Part shown: piece by piece, positions 1-11,900 of the stretch
How positions within the stretch are numbered: the stretch's first letter is position 1
Layout: each line of letters starts with the position of its first letter
Source of the DNA: Nymphaea colorata
Lineage: Eukaryota; Streptophyta; Magnoliopsida; Nymphaeales; Nymphaeaceae
NCBI RefSeq assembly: GCF_008831285.2
Contig: NW_022204921.1
Coordinates: 1-40,504, forward strand
Reading direction: 5' to 3'
Length of the DNA stretch: 40,504 nucleotides
The notes under the pieces: model-generated
Seen by the model: the letters and a program-made list of their open reading frames with translations, nothing else
What the model was told of the DNA's origin: nothing
Databases searched by the model: none
Program-made: the position numbers and the translations under genes

Positions 1-596
1 ATTCATGAATATGATTGATTGATCAACAATAATCACATAATTATCAAAGCCACCATGAGATTGGGCCAAGCCCTTGCTAGTTGCACTTGAGGGAGATGAG
101 GTCAGCCATCCTTTTTCCTTGGATATTCCAATCTATATAAAATTTCTTTTACCTGCTTTGTTGATCTTGAATCTGATCTTATCTCCGATTTTCCAGGTAA
201 AGGCTTTGTCAGAGCTGTAGGGCAACATCCAACTTCCATTGAATAGGGACCCTGGATGCAGTTGTTGTGGAGGGATTCTGCCTTCCAATATGCCCATGAA
301 AGATACGGTGACGCCCTCTGTTTCATTGAATTCAGTCACTTCTCCTTCAAAATATTCATCCTCATTGATTTTGATGACAACAATCTCCAGCTAGAGCTTA
401 ACAAGCAAGTCAGCTTACCTTCTCAGGATGACATTATCAAGGATTTCAACCGACTTGATACGGACGCAGACGCCGTATTTGGTTATTTTGTAGAGATATT
501 TTTGAAAATAATCTCTTTTACTGCTCGATTGACGTTGTGGGTGTATAGCTCAGCGGAAATGTAGATGTCCTCTTGGATTTTATAAGTGATAAACAT
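1..596 (-). CDS. POLR3H: RNA polymerase III subunit RPC25 (Rpb7 family), C-terminus cut by window edge
   Basis: This is the stalk subunit of RNA polymerase III that pairs with RPC17 and helps initiation at tRNA and 5S genes. The N-terminus MFITYKIQEDIYISAEL, then YGVCVRIKSVEILDN, the S1/OB-fold part VTVSFMGILEGRIPPQQL and GDKIRFKI line up without gaps against my memory of human POLR3H. The start is the ATG at 596-594. The first 37 codons are in one frame and the rest in another. The switch lies at an AAAA run near 483-490, and one extra A would restore the frame at a point where the family alignment has no gap. There is no GT-AG intron that could explain it. The frame stays open to base 1, so about 198 residues are seen and the end lies outside the window. 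I am confident of the family; the Pol III assignment over the Pol I/II paralogues is likely. Confidence 0.8.
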
Positions 597-784
597 CTAA
601 TATTTATAAAAGAATAGCTAATCCATCACATAATTCTGAAACCATCTAATTTATCAAATTCAAAGTATAAGATCCAAAATTTTTTATATCTTTTAATAGC
701 TAGTTGACGATATTGATTATCTTATATATAAACTACCTGCAGTTTAACTAATTCAACAATAGAGAGTTGCGTTCGCAAAAGATA

Positions 785-1471
785 TCATTCCTTTCTCAAA
801 CTTTCCAAATCGATAGACTAAAAGCATGCGGGACATTATCTTGAATACAAAAGACGAATTGCTGCACATGAGCTGTGAAGAATGTGGTTGCATGGCAATC
901 GAACGATGTATTCGCGTTAAACGAATTTCATAAAGCAGAAAAGGCATTCGCTGAAATATATGAAAGAGTACTTGGCCTATTCCATAGGAGAATATACTTC
1001 AAATCTCATCAGCATCAATTCGAGTGGACTCAATCCGATTTCATTATGAAATAGTGGGCTTTCCCAGTTTCCTTTATCTAAATATTTCCAAAGTTACACA
1101 TCCTAAGAAGCCTTTTCGTGTATAAAACCCTTTTAGTTTAAACTAATTCAGAAGCCTCCACCATCTAATTCTTGGTTTTTTCACCTTTCAAATGCTCCAC
1201 CCCATTAATCTTCGCTATTTCAAAAATCTGACACTTCTTTTAGGACTCCAATTCTTTTAGCAAGCGAAGGTGCTCCAGTAGATTTTCACGAGAGGCGTTT
1301 TACAAATCCAGTTAAGGCCATGTGGTGGTCTTGGGTCTAATTATCTAAGCCTAAATTCCTTTTATTTTTACAATATGCTGAATGTTTTTGGCAAGTTGAT
1401 TTGCTTCCTCCTTCATCGGGCTTGTTTCAGAAAAGATATCTTGCACGATTGTGATTGGATTGATTTTGCAT
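785..1471 (-). CDS. RING-H2 zinc finger protein
   Basis: Probably an E3 ubiquitin ligase. The C-terminus holds a clear RING-H2 finger: C-L-F-C, then LPCNHILHSSC, then C-P-A-C, with all eight ligands and normal spacing, followed by TGA at 785-787. The N-terminal half is charged and helical (MKEEANQLAKNIQHIVKIK, SRENLLEHLRLLKELE). Two frame switches are needed. One follows the likely start ATG at 1471, where one A too many in AAAA would explain it. The other is at an AAAAGGG run near 1128-1134. An in-frame ATG at 1416 avoids the first switch and is the alternative start. No membrane segment or substrate-binding domain was recognised. It lies 135 bases downstream of the next minus-strand gene. 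Confidence 0.72.
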
Positions 1472-1605
1472 TTATATTATTTTTTTTATCATATTTTTAT
1501 ATGCATTATACTATTTCCATAACAATAAAATGCATTCTGATTGAAGTTGACCAAACATTCTTTGGTTTTAAGATGGATAGGTATAATTTAAGAATATACA
1601 TGTAA

Positions 1606-3163
1606 TCACTTCTTTTTTTGATTTTGTTTTCCGAAATCAAAAATAAGAGCCTTGGATTTGAGTTCTTGCGGCAGTTCTTCCACTTTAGAGTGGTCAAATT
1701 TTCCGTCCTTGATGAATTGGCATATAACCCTATCCAATAGTTGTAAAGAAGAATTTAGTCTCTTAATCTCTGATTTAAGAAGGTTGCTCTGTTGAACGAA
1801 TCTTTCCTAATCTTCTTAAGTATTTTTGAGTTGAGTTTCAAACAAGACTTTCTAAATAGATCGCAAGTTACCTTTGATTGGAGATGTTTGTTTTCTTCTG
1901 AAATGAGATTCACCTATAATTAGAGGCTTTTTAAGCTTTGGAGCATTTCCTTTTTTCTTCTGGTTGAATTATCTGCGATTTGTAAATTGCTCATCAAAAA
2001 TGCTAAGGTCGGCTTAAATTTATTCAAGCTCCGTGTAAAATTGTTAATCTTTTTTATTCTTAGACTCTTGAGGAGCAGGGATATCTTGGATCTCAAGCCT
2101 CTGCTTTGTTTCCTTTGGAGGACTTTCAATTTTTAATTCTTCTTTGTCTATTTTATCTATTTATCTATGTTTAATTAAACTGCTTGATGACTTGGTTTAG
2201 CCTTTCTATCTACAATCTTGATTGAGATGTTTGATTTCATGTTCTAAAGCTCTTACTTAAGTCTATTGATAGTTTAGTCTTCATTTTCAGCTTGTACACT
2301 TTCATCCTTTCTAATGCATGCCTTATATTCCATTTCTTATATCTTCCTAAGGGAATTTTCATACTTATCCTTGTTTGCTCGTAGCTTCGTTTAAGTTTAT
2401 GAATGCTCAGCTTCAATTTGTTGATTTCAGTTTCTTTCTGCATCATTTCCTTTTCAAAACTATTGACCTCTCGCGATCTGATAGTGGATGAGAATGTCTA
2501 CTTGTCCTTACCTTTTTACTAAGCTACCTCTATCCTTCGTTCATAATCCTCAACCAACTAGTTGATTTTTTTCTCATACTGTAAGATAATATCACAGACG
2601 GGTTCGTCATTGTTGATTTTAATAGAAACTGACTAAAGCTTCTGGTTTTTTTCTTTCTTCAGCTTCTTAATCGAGAAGATGGTTTGTATCTTTTTTATGG
2701 TTTGATCTGATATCTTCAGTTTTCTATCTAAGTTTTCTATTTTGGACTTAAGATCATTCTCAAATTTAACAATAAAGCAATTAACGAAATTCTAAATCGT
2801 CCTCTTGATGAGATACTTCAATTAGAAGTCTTATCTATTTATCTTGTTGTGCTGCTCCTCGCCAAGTTTAAAAAAAAGAGCCGAATCATTCAGTATTGCT
2901 TGAGATCTGTCTATCATCTTTTGGGAGTGCTGGTCTCTTATTTTAGATTCCATTTTTAGATGGGAGGTATTTTTTTGGTAAGATTGATTAACCATAGTGG
3001 AGCTATTCATGGAAGCTGCCTCTTTTTTCTTACTTGTCGATGTGTGAATCCTCGCTTTAAGATTCTCAAACTAGAGATAGAGAAGATCGATTTTCTGAGA
3101 AGAAGATCGCTTCGCTGGACTTCCATCTATCATCTTATTTAGGCCCTGACTAAAGTTGTGCAT
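1606..3163 (-). CDS. coiled-coil protein, unknown function
   Basis: I do not recognise the family. The protein is about 510 residues, rich in Lys, Glu, Gln and Ser, with long heptad-like stretches such as KSKIENLDRKLKISD, YEKKINQLVEDYERRIEVA and SFEKEMMQKETEINKLK. The start is the ATG at 3163 after an AT-rich leader; the stop is TGA at 1606-1608. A 20-nt intron lies at 1852-1871 and restores the frame into KVLFETQLKNTQEDQERF. Between about 1950 and 2250 the true frame is uncertain: two corrections of one base each, at a TTT near 2245 and at a T6 run (plus strand) at 1951-1956, give the most Glu-rich reading, while a single correction gives a more basic one. A cytoskeletal or basal-body structural role is plausible but unproven. 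Confidence 0.65.
1852..1871 (-). other. 20-nt intron
   Basis: Minus-strand sequence GTAACTTGCGATCTATTTAG. Removing it joins EENKHLQSK to KVLFETQLKNT in one frame within the coiled-coil gene 1606-3163. Confidence 0.7.
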
Positions 3164-3292
3164 TAGTATTTTGATAACTTTATTATAATCTATCAGGAGT
3201 TTTATTTTAAAACTAACACGTGAGATACTGCAGATACAAATAGATATAGGTTTTAAGGTGATAAGGCTTATACTCAGTCAATTGCATAATCA

Positions 3293-6200
3293 TCATTATT
3301 CTTTGGGCGTCCATTTCACTTGAACCACAATGTTTCCTTATACTTATTTTTCGTATTCGCTTGCTTAGAGCTCGAATGCTTGATTGACGCCCCATTGTTG
3401 AGGCTGCTCGAAGATATTTTCTAATTAGATGGTCGTTTCTCCCAAATAGTTGTCCTCGTCAAAGTCTCTGGTCTTGGATATGGTCAAGCAAAGTTTTACG
3501 TCTGAAGTGGAGAGAATTTTGTACTCTATCATCTAAAACTTAACCACAATGCTAGTTTGGTAATTCGAGATTGGCCATTTTGATGGTTTCCTGCTAGTTT
3601 ATCACTAATTTTATAAAGACCTTTGTTGGGAATCATCAGGCAACTCAAGCTTGGGGATTTGAACTTTTATCTAGCCATTCAGCTTTTGAATCCCTGCCTC
3701 AGCATCAGAGTCCTACTCTTGATATTCTGATTTCTACTATTCAGAAAGCAGCTTATTTTAGCTCTTCTCAATTTCCTCCTAATTATTCTATTCTTCTTGA
3801 TTATTATTCTATCATCCTTATTTTATGCGTCTTCCTCTTCTTTTTCTGCTTCGTTTTAATTGTCTTGAATTTTGGATGCATTTTAGCTTTGTTCTTCTTA
3901 CTTCTTAGACTCTTTATCATTTTCTTCATTCTCATTTTAATTCTGCTAAGATTTATTCAGCTCAGACTTATTTTCCTCCGAGCCTTTGATTTCAGAGCCT
4001 ATCCCATCTAATTTTCCTGTGGTCTCAAGCTAGAATAAGTTTTTCATCTCTTCAAGTTAGATCGTGCCTGACTTATCAGAATCAAGCAAGTTAAATAAAT
4101 TGCTCCAGTCACTTTGGTTCATGAAGATGTTGAAGCTTTATAGTCCCTTTCTCAGTTATGAAGCTTAGATTGTCCCACTACCATCTTAATCAACCATTTT
4201 AAATAGTTGATCAAGAGAAATGCCTTGACTTAAGATTATGTTTTTCAGCTTTCTAATCAACTGCTTTTCCCACATTGGCCGATTTTTATGGCGATTTTCG
4301 AGAAGAGTTTTAATTCTTCAAGGCTAAGAGTCTTCCTTCCAAAGCGAATCCTGTGATTCGATGCATTGACATTACATCTTGAGGAAGCATTGTTAAGTTC
4401 TATAGTAGCTTCGTAAACTCTTAAATATTAAGCTTTCCAACTCCTCTGCGGTCTGCCTGCTTGAACCTTTTTTATAGGTTGGGAGGATTACCCTTAAGAA
4501 GCTAATAAAGATTAATTATGGCATCGTCATCGTAAAGGTTTCCTTATTCCGATTCACTGGTTATATTTTCGCCTGCGCGTGCCATAGATAAGGATTTCAA
4601 GAAGATTTGTCCACATTTTCTCCGTGCTGCAGCTTCATTTGTGCGAATAATAGATATTTCACTTATTAAATCCTCGTTTTTAGAGCGAAGTTCTTCGACC
4701 ATCTTCGAAAGGATTTCAGTCTTTTATGTACCACTTGAAAGAAGTGAAAGCTAATCCTTTAAACTTGCGATTTCTCCCATATATTTGAGGATTTAAGTAT
4801 ACTGTTGAGTATTTTTTGTTCTTTCTCTTCTCAAATCTTCTTCAATTTTTTCATAGTGATTCAACTAACTCTTGAGAGTCATGATAGTCCCTTACAATTT
4901 TTAAATTTAGGAACGGTATCCAATAAGTTAGCTTCTTAAATCTTCGCTTTCTTTAATCTTTGACTCAAGTTCATTTCTAACTTTTGATTGTGAGTGCATG
5001 TTCCTTATCTTTTCCACTGGATCGTTACTAAACCAGCTCTATCCAAAAAAGCCTTGGAATGCTTACTATGATTTTCCCAATACATTTGGAAGAGGTTTTT
5101 AGTACGGACAAAGTATGTTAAAGGCTCTCATAGCTGCTTCTGGGCCATTCACATTCAAAAATGATTAATACAAGTCTTCTAAGCTTTAGATATCTTCAGC
5201 CCAGCTTCCAGTATATATGTAGGGCCTTTTCAAATGCCATAAGGCTTTTATACCGGATTATTGAAGTTTTTTCATCAAGACAAAGAATTTTTATCGAACC
5301 CATGTTGAAACTTGTTAACCTACTTTGTAAAAACTTGACCTCCAGAAACTTTACTCGTTGATTATTGATCTTTTGAGTTACTTTACTTTGATTTTCTTTG
5401 AGCTTAGACCCACTTGCAATATGACTGAATTCCATCCTTTTTTACTTTTCCTCTTTCTCAGATACGATTCCTCTATTTTCAGCATATGCTAATATCATTT
5501 TCTTTACTTTTTAGTTGGCTGCCAGGTCTAACGGTGTTTTACTGTGGTTGTCAAGCCCATCAAGACTGCCTCCTTTTTGAAGCAAAAAAGGAATGCATCT
5601 TGATTTTCCTAGCTAAGCTGCATAGTGAAGTGGTGTCTTTCCAAACATGTCCTTTTCATTACTTTAGCTCCGTTTTCAACAAGGATCCTCAAGATATTGA
5701 CCTGTTCTTCAGAAGTATTGTAAATTGCGTAAAAAATAGGAGTCTTGCCTGTAGAGTCGGCTTCATTGACAACATTTGTCTTTTTCAGTATAAGCTCTAG
5801 GACTTTAAAGTCAGAACCGGAAGCAGCATAGTGTGCAGGAGTGCAATTTCTATGTAAAAACCAATATACTTGTTATCTTTTGCAGTTACATTTCCTCCTT
5901 TTTTGAGAATGAGTTGGCACACTAACTCGTTTTTACAGTAATGCAGTGGAGTCTTTAACTATCTATCTCTTGCAGAAATGGAGAAGCCTTATTTGATTAG
6001 GTACTCAGCTAGTACATCAAAACCTTATCTTACTGCTAAGTGAAGCGCCTTCTTTTGAAATTATCAGTGAGACTGATCAGTTCGTTTTTGCCTGCCTTTC
6101 CCACATTGAAGATAAACTCTTTAACCTATTTCAAGAAAAAATTACCTTTTCAATATCCCCTCTAATGCACAGCTGTAAAAACGGTAAGTAAGTTTGATTA

Positions 6201-6440
6201 TTGACCTTTCCATACCATCTTAAGTCGTAATCTGAATTGCAAGTTTCGCAAAAGCCTATTTTTCAAATTTATCGTTCCAATCACCTCCAAACTACTTGCA
6301 AACTTATTTGAATCCGACAGTTGTGATAGCAACTGCCAAATCATGATTAGTTAAAGACTCGAATCCTTTTGCCTTAAACCTCTTTACAACGTCTTTGATC
6401 AAATCGATTGAGATTCCGGTTTGCTCTCCTTTTGACTCAT
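3293..6440 (-). CDS. large ankyrin-repeat, coiled-coil, EF-hand and C2 domain protein
   Basis: A multidomain protein of about 1000 residues. In order: a short N-terminus from the ATG at 6440; at least four ankyrin repeats (KKALHLAVRQGFDVLAEYL, KTPLHYCKNELVCQLI, CTPAHYAASGSDFKVLELI, MFGKTPLHYAAQLGKSR); a middle segment; a coiled coil (RSQLIGYR through ERTKNTQQYTQILKYMG); EF-hands, two of them canonical (DEDGSGTIEASEL and DSDKSGTIELEEM); an acidic Glu/Asn-rich linker; and a C-terminal C2-like fold (SDVKLCLTISKTRDFDEDN, YLGETTIELENI), ending at TGA 3293-3295. Two 20-nt introns lie in the ankyrin region. A frame TGA at 5196-5198 could suggest two genes, but another frame is open across it with strongly coding text (GSWAEDIESLEDLYESFLN), so I favour one gene. 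At least six single-base switches are needed. A calcium-regulated scaffold is an inference. Confidence 0.68.
5850..5869 (-). other. 20-nt intron in ankyrin gene
   Basis: Minus-strand sequence GTATATTGGTTTTTACATAG. Its removal joins AKDN to NCTPAHYAA in the ankyrin consensus frame. Confidence 0.8.
6126..6145 (-). other. 20-nt intron in ankyrin gene
   Basis: Minus-strand sequence GTAATTTTTTCTTGAAATAG. Its removal joins RGDIEK to VKEFIFNVGK, keeping the ankyrin repeat in frame; unspliced, the frame meets TGA inside the intron. Confidence 0.8.
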
Positions 6441-6575
6441 CTTTTAAGATTTAAAATAACAATAATATTTTTCAAAGCAGCAAACAGAGAGCAACAATCA
6501 GAATAATATTTTAGAATCTAACACTTTTGAAGTGTGCAGATTTGATAGTAATAATAATAATCATTAAATAGTTAA

Positions 6576-7998
6576 ATGATGAAAAACCGAGACTCATAAG
6601 ATAGGCGTGGGTATCAAGCCTATCCAGATCCCAAAAAGGCCGCGTAAGGCTACAAATATATCAATAATAATCAGTATTACTCCTATAATAGCACTCAAAA
6701 CTTGAGACCCTATCAAGCACCAAAATAATCAGACTCTCCAAGCAAAAATTAAAGTGCAAATCGAAATAGTCGTAAACCAGAGTTCATCAAAAACTTAAAC
6801 AAAGCTAATGAAGAGAAGCGAAAGGATTTTCAAGCTCAGAAGCCAGGTTCTAATAGAGAAGAACCTTATGACAATATCAAAAGGACTCTCCACAGAAGCT
6901 GAAAATCGCTAAAAACAAAGATTTAAGGGAGACACTCAAGAATGATGTTTCAGAGTACCAGAAATTGCATGATAAGCTGAATTATCTTCAGAGTAAAATA
7001 AACGATCTCAGCACCAACATAGATAAGAAAAGAGAGGAAAAGTGGGTATTTCTTGAGAACTAGAAAAAAGAAAGAATTAAACGCTTCGAACAGGCGAAGC
7101 TTAACGAACAGACATCTCACAGCAAAATTAATGATTCTCTCAAAAAGTTTGTTACACAAGTAAACGAGGGCAAAGACTATCTTCCTCCAAGCTTTAATCC
7201 TTATTCTCCTCGCAACAACATTTACTATGTTTCTGAGATACTTAAATTCCACAAGGATGATCGTTCACTTGCTCGTGAACATATTGCCATGTCTGCTCAA
7301 TACATTCGTGCTTTCGAATCAAGGCGAGTTCCATCACAGGAATAAGCAGAGAAGAGACTAATCAAGCTCAATCGCAAACCAAATACAAGCGGTAAGATAC
7401 TTTTTACTTAGATAAGAAAACGGTCGTCTTTGATTTAGATGAAACGCTAATTCATTGCAACGATACAACATAGGCTCCATATGATGTGAAAATACAAATA
7501 AAGTTTCCAACAGGAGAGGAAATAGAGGCCGGCATTAATATACGACCTCATGCTGTCTAACTACTGCGAGCCTTGTCGAAAAACTTTTAGATAATAGTCT
7601 TCACTGCCAGCATTCATGCTATGCTAACGTTGTTCTAGATTACCTGGATCCAAACAATGAGTTCATTCATCATCGCTTTATCGTGAGCACTGCTACGTTA
7701 CACCTGACGGTGTTTATGTGAAGGATTTGAGAGTTCTGAACAGAGACTTATCACAAGTTGTTCTCGTTGATAACGCAGCCTACTCATATGCATTTCAGCT
7801 GGATAATGCAATTCCTATTCTTCCTTACTACAAGGGTAAGAACGACTATGAGCTGAAAGCCTTGCAGACGTATATCGAGGGCATGATTTTTCAAAAAGAC
7901 GTAAGAGAGTAAATAGAAAAACATTCAAATTGCATCGCTATAGGGAATTTGACGATATTGACAACCTCGTTAAATCTCTATATGGATAGTTCGTTTGA
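6576..7998 (+). CDS. SCP/FCP-type phosphatase (HAD superfamily, CTD phosphatase-like)
   Basis: A Ser/Thr phosphatase of the small CTD phosphatase type. Residues 1 to about 280 are low-complexity (Tyr/Asn/Gln, then a coiled coil, DKLNYLQSKINDLSTNID). The catalytic domain follows: KKTVVFDLDETLIH with the DxDxT nucleophile, then RPHAVELLRALSKNFEIIVF, then TASHSCYANVVLDYLDP, VTPDGVYVKDLRVLNRDLS, VVLVDNAAYSYAFQLDNAI and a C-terminus VREEIEK through DNLVKSLYGEFV, ending at TGA 7996-7998. The Glu in FEIIVF is encoded by TAG. A 20-nt intron sits just before the catalytic motif. Five single-base deletions are implied, near 6879, 7611, 7677, 7917 and one in the linker; each is repaired by one base at a conserved motif. 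Pol II CTD or another phosphoprotein could be the substrate; the long N-terminus is not diagnostic. Confidence 0.82.
7392..7411 (+). other. 20-nt intron in SCP-type phosphatase
   Basis: Sequence GTAAGATACTTTTTACTTAG. Splicing joins NTSG/D to KKTVVFDLDET, the catalytic motif of the family. Confidence 0.88.
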
Positions 7999-8042
7999 CT
8001 TTGATCATCATTTTACATCTTTTATAAAATAATCAAATATCA

Positions 8043-8915
8043 TCATTTCTCAAGCTAGGACATCAAATCATCCCAAATTTCATCCACATTCTCTTCTCCA
8101 TAGCGATGGCATAGCCTCACATAAAGAACTTTCATCTCAACTCTTTGAATAATTTGTTGTTGACGATATGATTCAAAATTTCCTTAAAAGTGCATCCAGG
8201 CAGGTCATCGTTAGTATTTTTTACACCTCTAACACCACTCATATTTGCTGATTTAGGGCGTTATTTTGCATAGTGGGAGATACTTGCAAAAGATTGTACA
8301 CCTGGCTGTTGGAATTCTGGCGATTCAGCTTTCATGCAACATTAAATGTTTTTGTCTTACTACTTTACGGTCTTACAAATCCTGACTGAGGTCTGTTCAT
8401 ACCAAGTACCTTTTTACTATATTGTTAATGTTAACGCTTGTTATTTCTGCTGAGCTTTTGATAAAGTAAGTTGGGTTTATGATTGGGTCTGTATTATCTT
8501 TTTTTCTTTGTTGTAAGTTTTACAATTGCTAATCCTTTAGTTCATGCTCTTCAGCTCAGCCTCATGCTCCTTTTGGGCAGCTTGCTAATACTTATTTCGT
8601 TTTATCTTGTTGGCAATTAGTTCTTTCTGTGATTCATACGCCTGGTTTTTGTTGTCAATCGTTGATTTATAATTCTTATTGTAGAGCTTTGAATAGAGGT
8701 TATTGACGTGCTGCTTTGGATTCGTATTTAATTCCACTTTTTTGTTTCTGAATCGAATCAATATTACTTTTGGACTCTAACTTATTACTTTCGCTTTGTC
8801 ACAACCACAGGCTTGACATCAGAATGCAAGGCCCTTTGATGGTTAAGAAATGTTGGTGGCCTACTACATCGTTGTTAAGTTTTAGTGATTGCGTATTATT
8901 CATGTGAGTCTTCAT
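8043..8915 (-). CDS. small coiled-coil protein, unknown function
   Basis: I do not recognise this protein. It is about 290 residues. A charged helical part (KLESKSNIDSIQKQK, NNLYSKLYNKNYKSTIDNK, YESQKELIANKIKRNKY, KEHEAELKSMN) is followed by a Pro/Ser/Asn-rich stretch and a conserved-looking tail (LPGCTFKEILNHIVNNKLF, then GEENVDEIWDDLMSQLEK) ending at TGA 8043-8045. The likely start is the ATG at 8915, 61 bases after the stop of the next upstream gene. Several frame switches are needed. Two of them fall at ATGAAAG, where an ATGA holds both the TGA of one frame and an ATG of the frame one base earlier. An alternative reading of the centre contains MNRPQSGFVRP. Confidence 0.5.
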
Positions 8916-8975
8916 TACTATAAACCGTTTTCGATTATATTATGGCTTGAGATCAAATACATTATTAATCATACA

Positions 8976-11900
8976 TCAAGCACGAGCCTTTTACCTGAGG
9001 GTCTCAGATAAAATATCTTAAAATTCACGGTAGTCGCTATTCATAATGATTCTCTCAAACTAGTTGGCATTCATTTCAAGCCTCTTTGTCTTTGATTTCG
9101 ATACTTTTCTTTGCAAAGTCTATATTGCCTGTTTTGATTCTTCTTATTGAATTCTCTTCAGCTTTCCTTTCAATTCTTCATTTTATCTTTCAATCACTTA
9201 TTGAGCAGATTTATTTTTTAGCTTTTCCTTTTCTAGTTATTTTTCAAGGCCTGCCTTTTCTTGAAGAATTTCAGCCATTTTATATTGGGAATTGTCGATT
9301 TCGTATTGCTGATTTTTGATGATGAAGTCCTTGCTGTTGTTTTCTTCTTCTAATCCTTGAATTTATCTTGTGATTCGATCAAGTTCCTTTTTGTATCTTT
9401 GCTTCAAGCTTTCAAGCTATTCCTATGCTTGAAGCATTTTAGACTCAAGCATATCGTTTCTGGATATGTAGTCACGTTTTTATCTTTCAACCTATTGCAG
9501 TATTTTCTTTCTGGATGTATTTATGTCGTAATTATCAGTATCCATCAACTTCTACAGTACCTTTACCTTCTTGCGGAGTTACTCCTCCCGTGTATTCCTT
9601 GACTGTTAAAGGCGTTTAGTTTATTTAAGACTACTTTTCATCTCTATAATTTGTCTCTCGTAATATCTTCAATTAGGCCTTTTATTCTTTAACTTTTTCG
9701 AGTAGTCTTTGGAGCTGGCCTACTTTTTCGTTTTGCATATTGGCTTCATCACTTATTTTTCTCAATTGAGATATTGTGCTTTTATGCTTTTAAATATTTG
9801 AGAGTAGTCTCTACTTTTCAATATCGCTTTATTCAAGAAGATTTTGAAGTTATTTATTCTTAAACGTGAGATTATTACTTGATTAAATAAGGGATAGTAT
9901 TTGATTTTTTTCTTTTCAACCTCAGCTTTCAGCTATTATTTTTGCTCTCTTTCAAAGGCAAGAGATGTCTACAGTTGTTTATTCATGAATTTTTTAAGCT
10001 AAGCTATGAATTGCTTACAATCAACTTCTCCTTTAGCTATTTGATCTCACTTGCTTGCCTTTAGAATTGGTTTTTAACTGATTACATCTTTAGCTTATAG
10101 GAATTCTCATTCTCTTAGCACCTTTGCTTTAGTGCCTATCCTTCTTATTTGCTTCTTTAGATATCCTTCGAAAGATCAATAATGATATTGTTGAGTTATT
10201 GATTCTTATACGAAAGCTATTCTGACTTTTCTTTTTCATCTTAATAAACATGTGCTATCTGTTCGTATGAGTCAGTTAATCTTTTTAGATCTCTTTCCCT
10301 TTCCTTTAGCTGTAGACTTATTTTTTTATCTCATGTTGGTAGTCAGATATCCTTTGCTGGTAATCTTGAATTTTTCCTTATTTTTTATCTTTTTCATAGT
10401 TGATAGAGTTGATCTCTGTTCATGCTTCTTGATTAAGTCGAGCCGATCCTTACATTCTTTTTCAATATGATGAATTTTTTTCTCAAGTTCAAGTATGTAA
10501 GTCTTATACTGTTAAAGCTAACTTTCATGATTTTCAGTCAAATTTATGTATTTTGTCTATAGGTTGTCTTCTATTTCATCTACTGGCTCTTGAAAGTGAG
10601 CATCTTTGACTAAAGTTACCTATTTTCTTCTTTGACAGAGTCATATTGGCTTAAGACTACGCTGATTTGAGATTAAAGCTCCAGCTTCTCTTCAACACTC
10701 TTTGCTATTTGGATTTTGTATGATTCGATTTCTTTGCTTAACTGTATCTGCATCTCGTCATGCTTTGATAGTGCCTATTTTTCTTCATGTTGCAGTTGCT
10801 GGTAATTGATATGTAATTGCTTATATTTGTCTTTCTCTTTAGCTATTTATTGCTCATAGTGCTGCCGAACTTATTATAGTTATACTTTTAGCTTAGAAAG
10901 ATTATATTATACATGCTCCTTCTAAGATTTTAGTTGGAATATTTGATTCTATTTTTGAGATAATGCTGTTGTGTTTCTGTATGCTTTCAATTTGCAATTG
11001 ACCTATTTTTATTAGGGATCCTATAGTTGATAAGGAGGAGACCATTTAATCTCTTACTCACTGTTGATTATCTATTGGAGATAGCTTTCAATGCTTGATG
11101 AAAGTGATGAATATTGTAAAGCAGACTCTTCATAACCTTATTAAGCTTACGACCTATTTCTCCACTTCTTTATTTTTCTTTAGAATGTCTTCATCCTTCA
11201 GTTGGATTAGTCGTTTACTTTAATTCTCACTATCTCTTAGTCGAATAATTAATTCTCTTGATTGTCAGTTTCTTTTTTGTTTGATAGTATGATCTACTTT
11301 AGATGCGTGATTTATTGATTCAGATTAGCTAGTGCTGCTTTTGCGATGCGCTTCATCCATTGATTCTTTCAACTGCCCTTATAAAGTATTGATACTCGTT
11401 TGTTTGGCTGAATTGCTTCATCCTTATCTTTCAATCTCTTTCATAGTCGTTAGTACGGTCCTTTGTGTTGCTTTATGCTAATTTTAGCCTTTTTGCAATC
11501 AAGAAGCTCCTTATCATTTTTCTATCTTTTTCTTGAGTTAGCCATTCGAGTTAGTGAGTTACTTAATCAAAATTCCCATTTATTTTTTCCTAGCTTCAAG
11601 TTCAACGTTACTGATATTGATAGAATCACAGCTTGTTTGTAGTTGTTTCAAATTTTATTCAAGTTTTTTAATCTTTTAGTTCCTTTAAATCAACTCTTCA
11701 TTTAGTGAATAATTCTTGTCGTTAAAGATTCGGACCTGATGTTCAGCTCTTGCAGCATTCCATGCTTTTTCTCAAGCTACCATCTTATTCTTCAGCTTCA
11801 GTCTATAGGCCTTCTTTTTACATCATCAGCATTCCATATTTGTTTCAAACTATTTGTGAACCTCTCTAATGACTTTTTCTCGAATTAAAGCTTTGATTTA

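Noticed and set aside
1-60. A telomere or chromosome end at the left side
   Set aside because: No G4T2 or C4A2 repeats occur, and the RPC25 frame runs off the edge, so the window is simply cut there.
381-409. A GTAAG...TAG segment in the RPC25 gene that looks like a 28-nt intron
   Set aside because: Removing it shifts the frame into a TGA, and the unspliced protein has exactly the family length across this region.
1103-1128. A 26-nt GTTTT...TTAG intron in the RING gene that would also restore the frame
   Set aside because: All supported introns are 20 nt and begin GTA; a single-base indel at the neighbouring AAAAGGG is simpler. It remains possible.
2237-2262. A 13-nt GTAAG...TTTAG intron in the coiled-coil gene 1606-3163
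   Set aside because: Too short for splicing and unlike the 20-nt class; an indel in TTT explains the switch equally well.
5196-5435. A separate short C-terminus MEFSHIASGSKLK...YWKLG ending at TGA 5196
   Set aside because: After about SGSKLK the adjacent frame is clearly the coding one and continues past the TGA without a break.
480-8000. Euplotes-type programmed +1 frameshifting at AAA-TAA/TAG
   Set aside because: Most breaks need a -1 correction, do not occur at stops, and several lie away from AAA runs.
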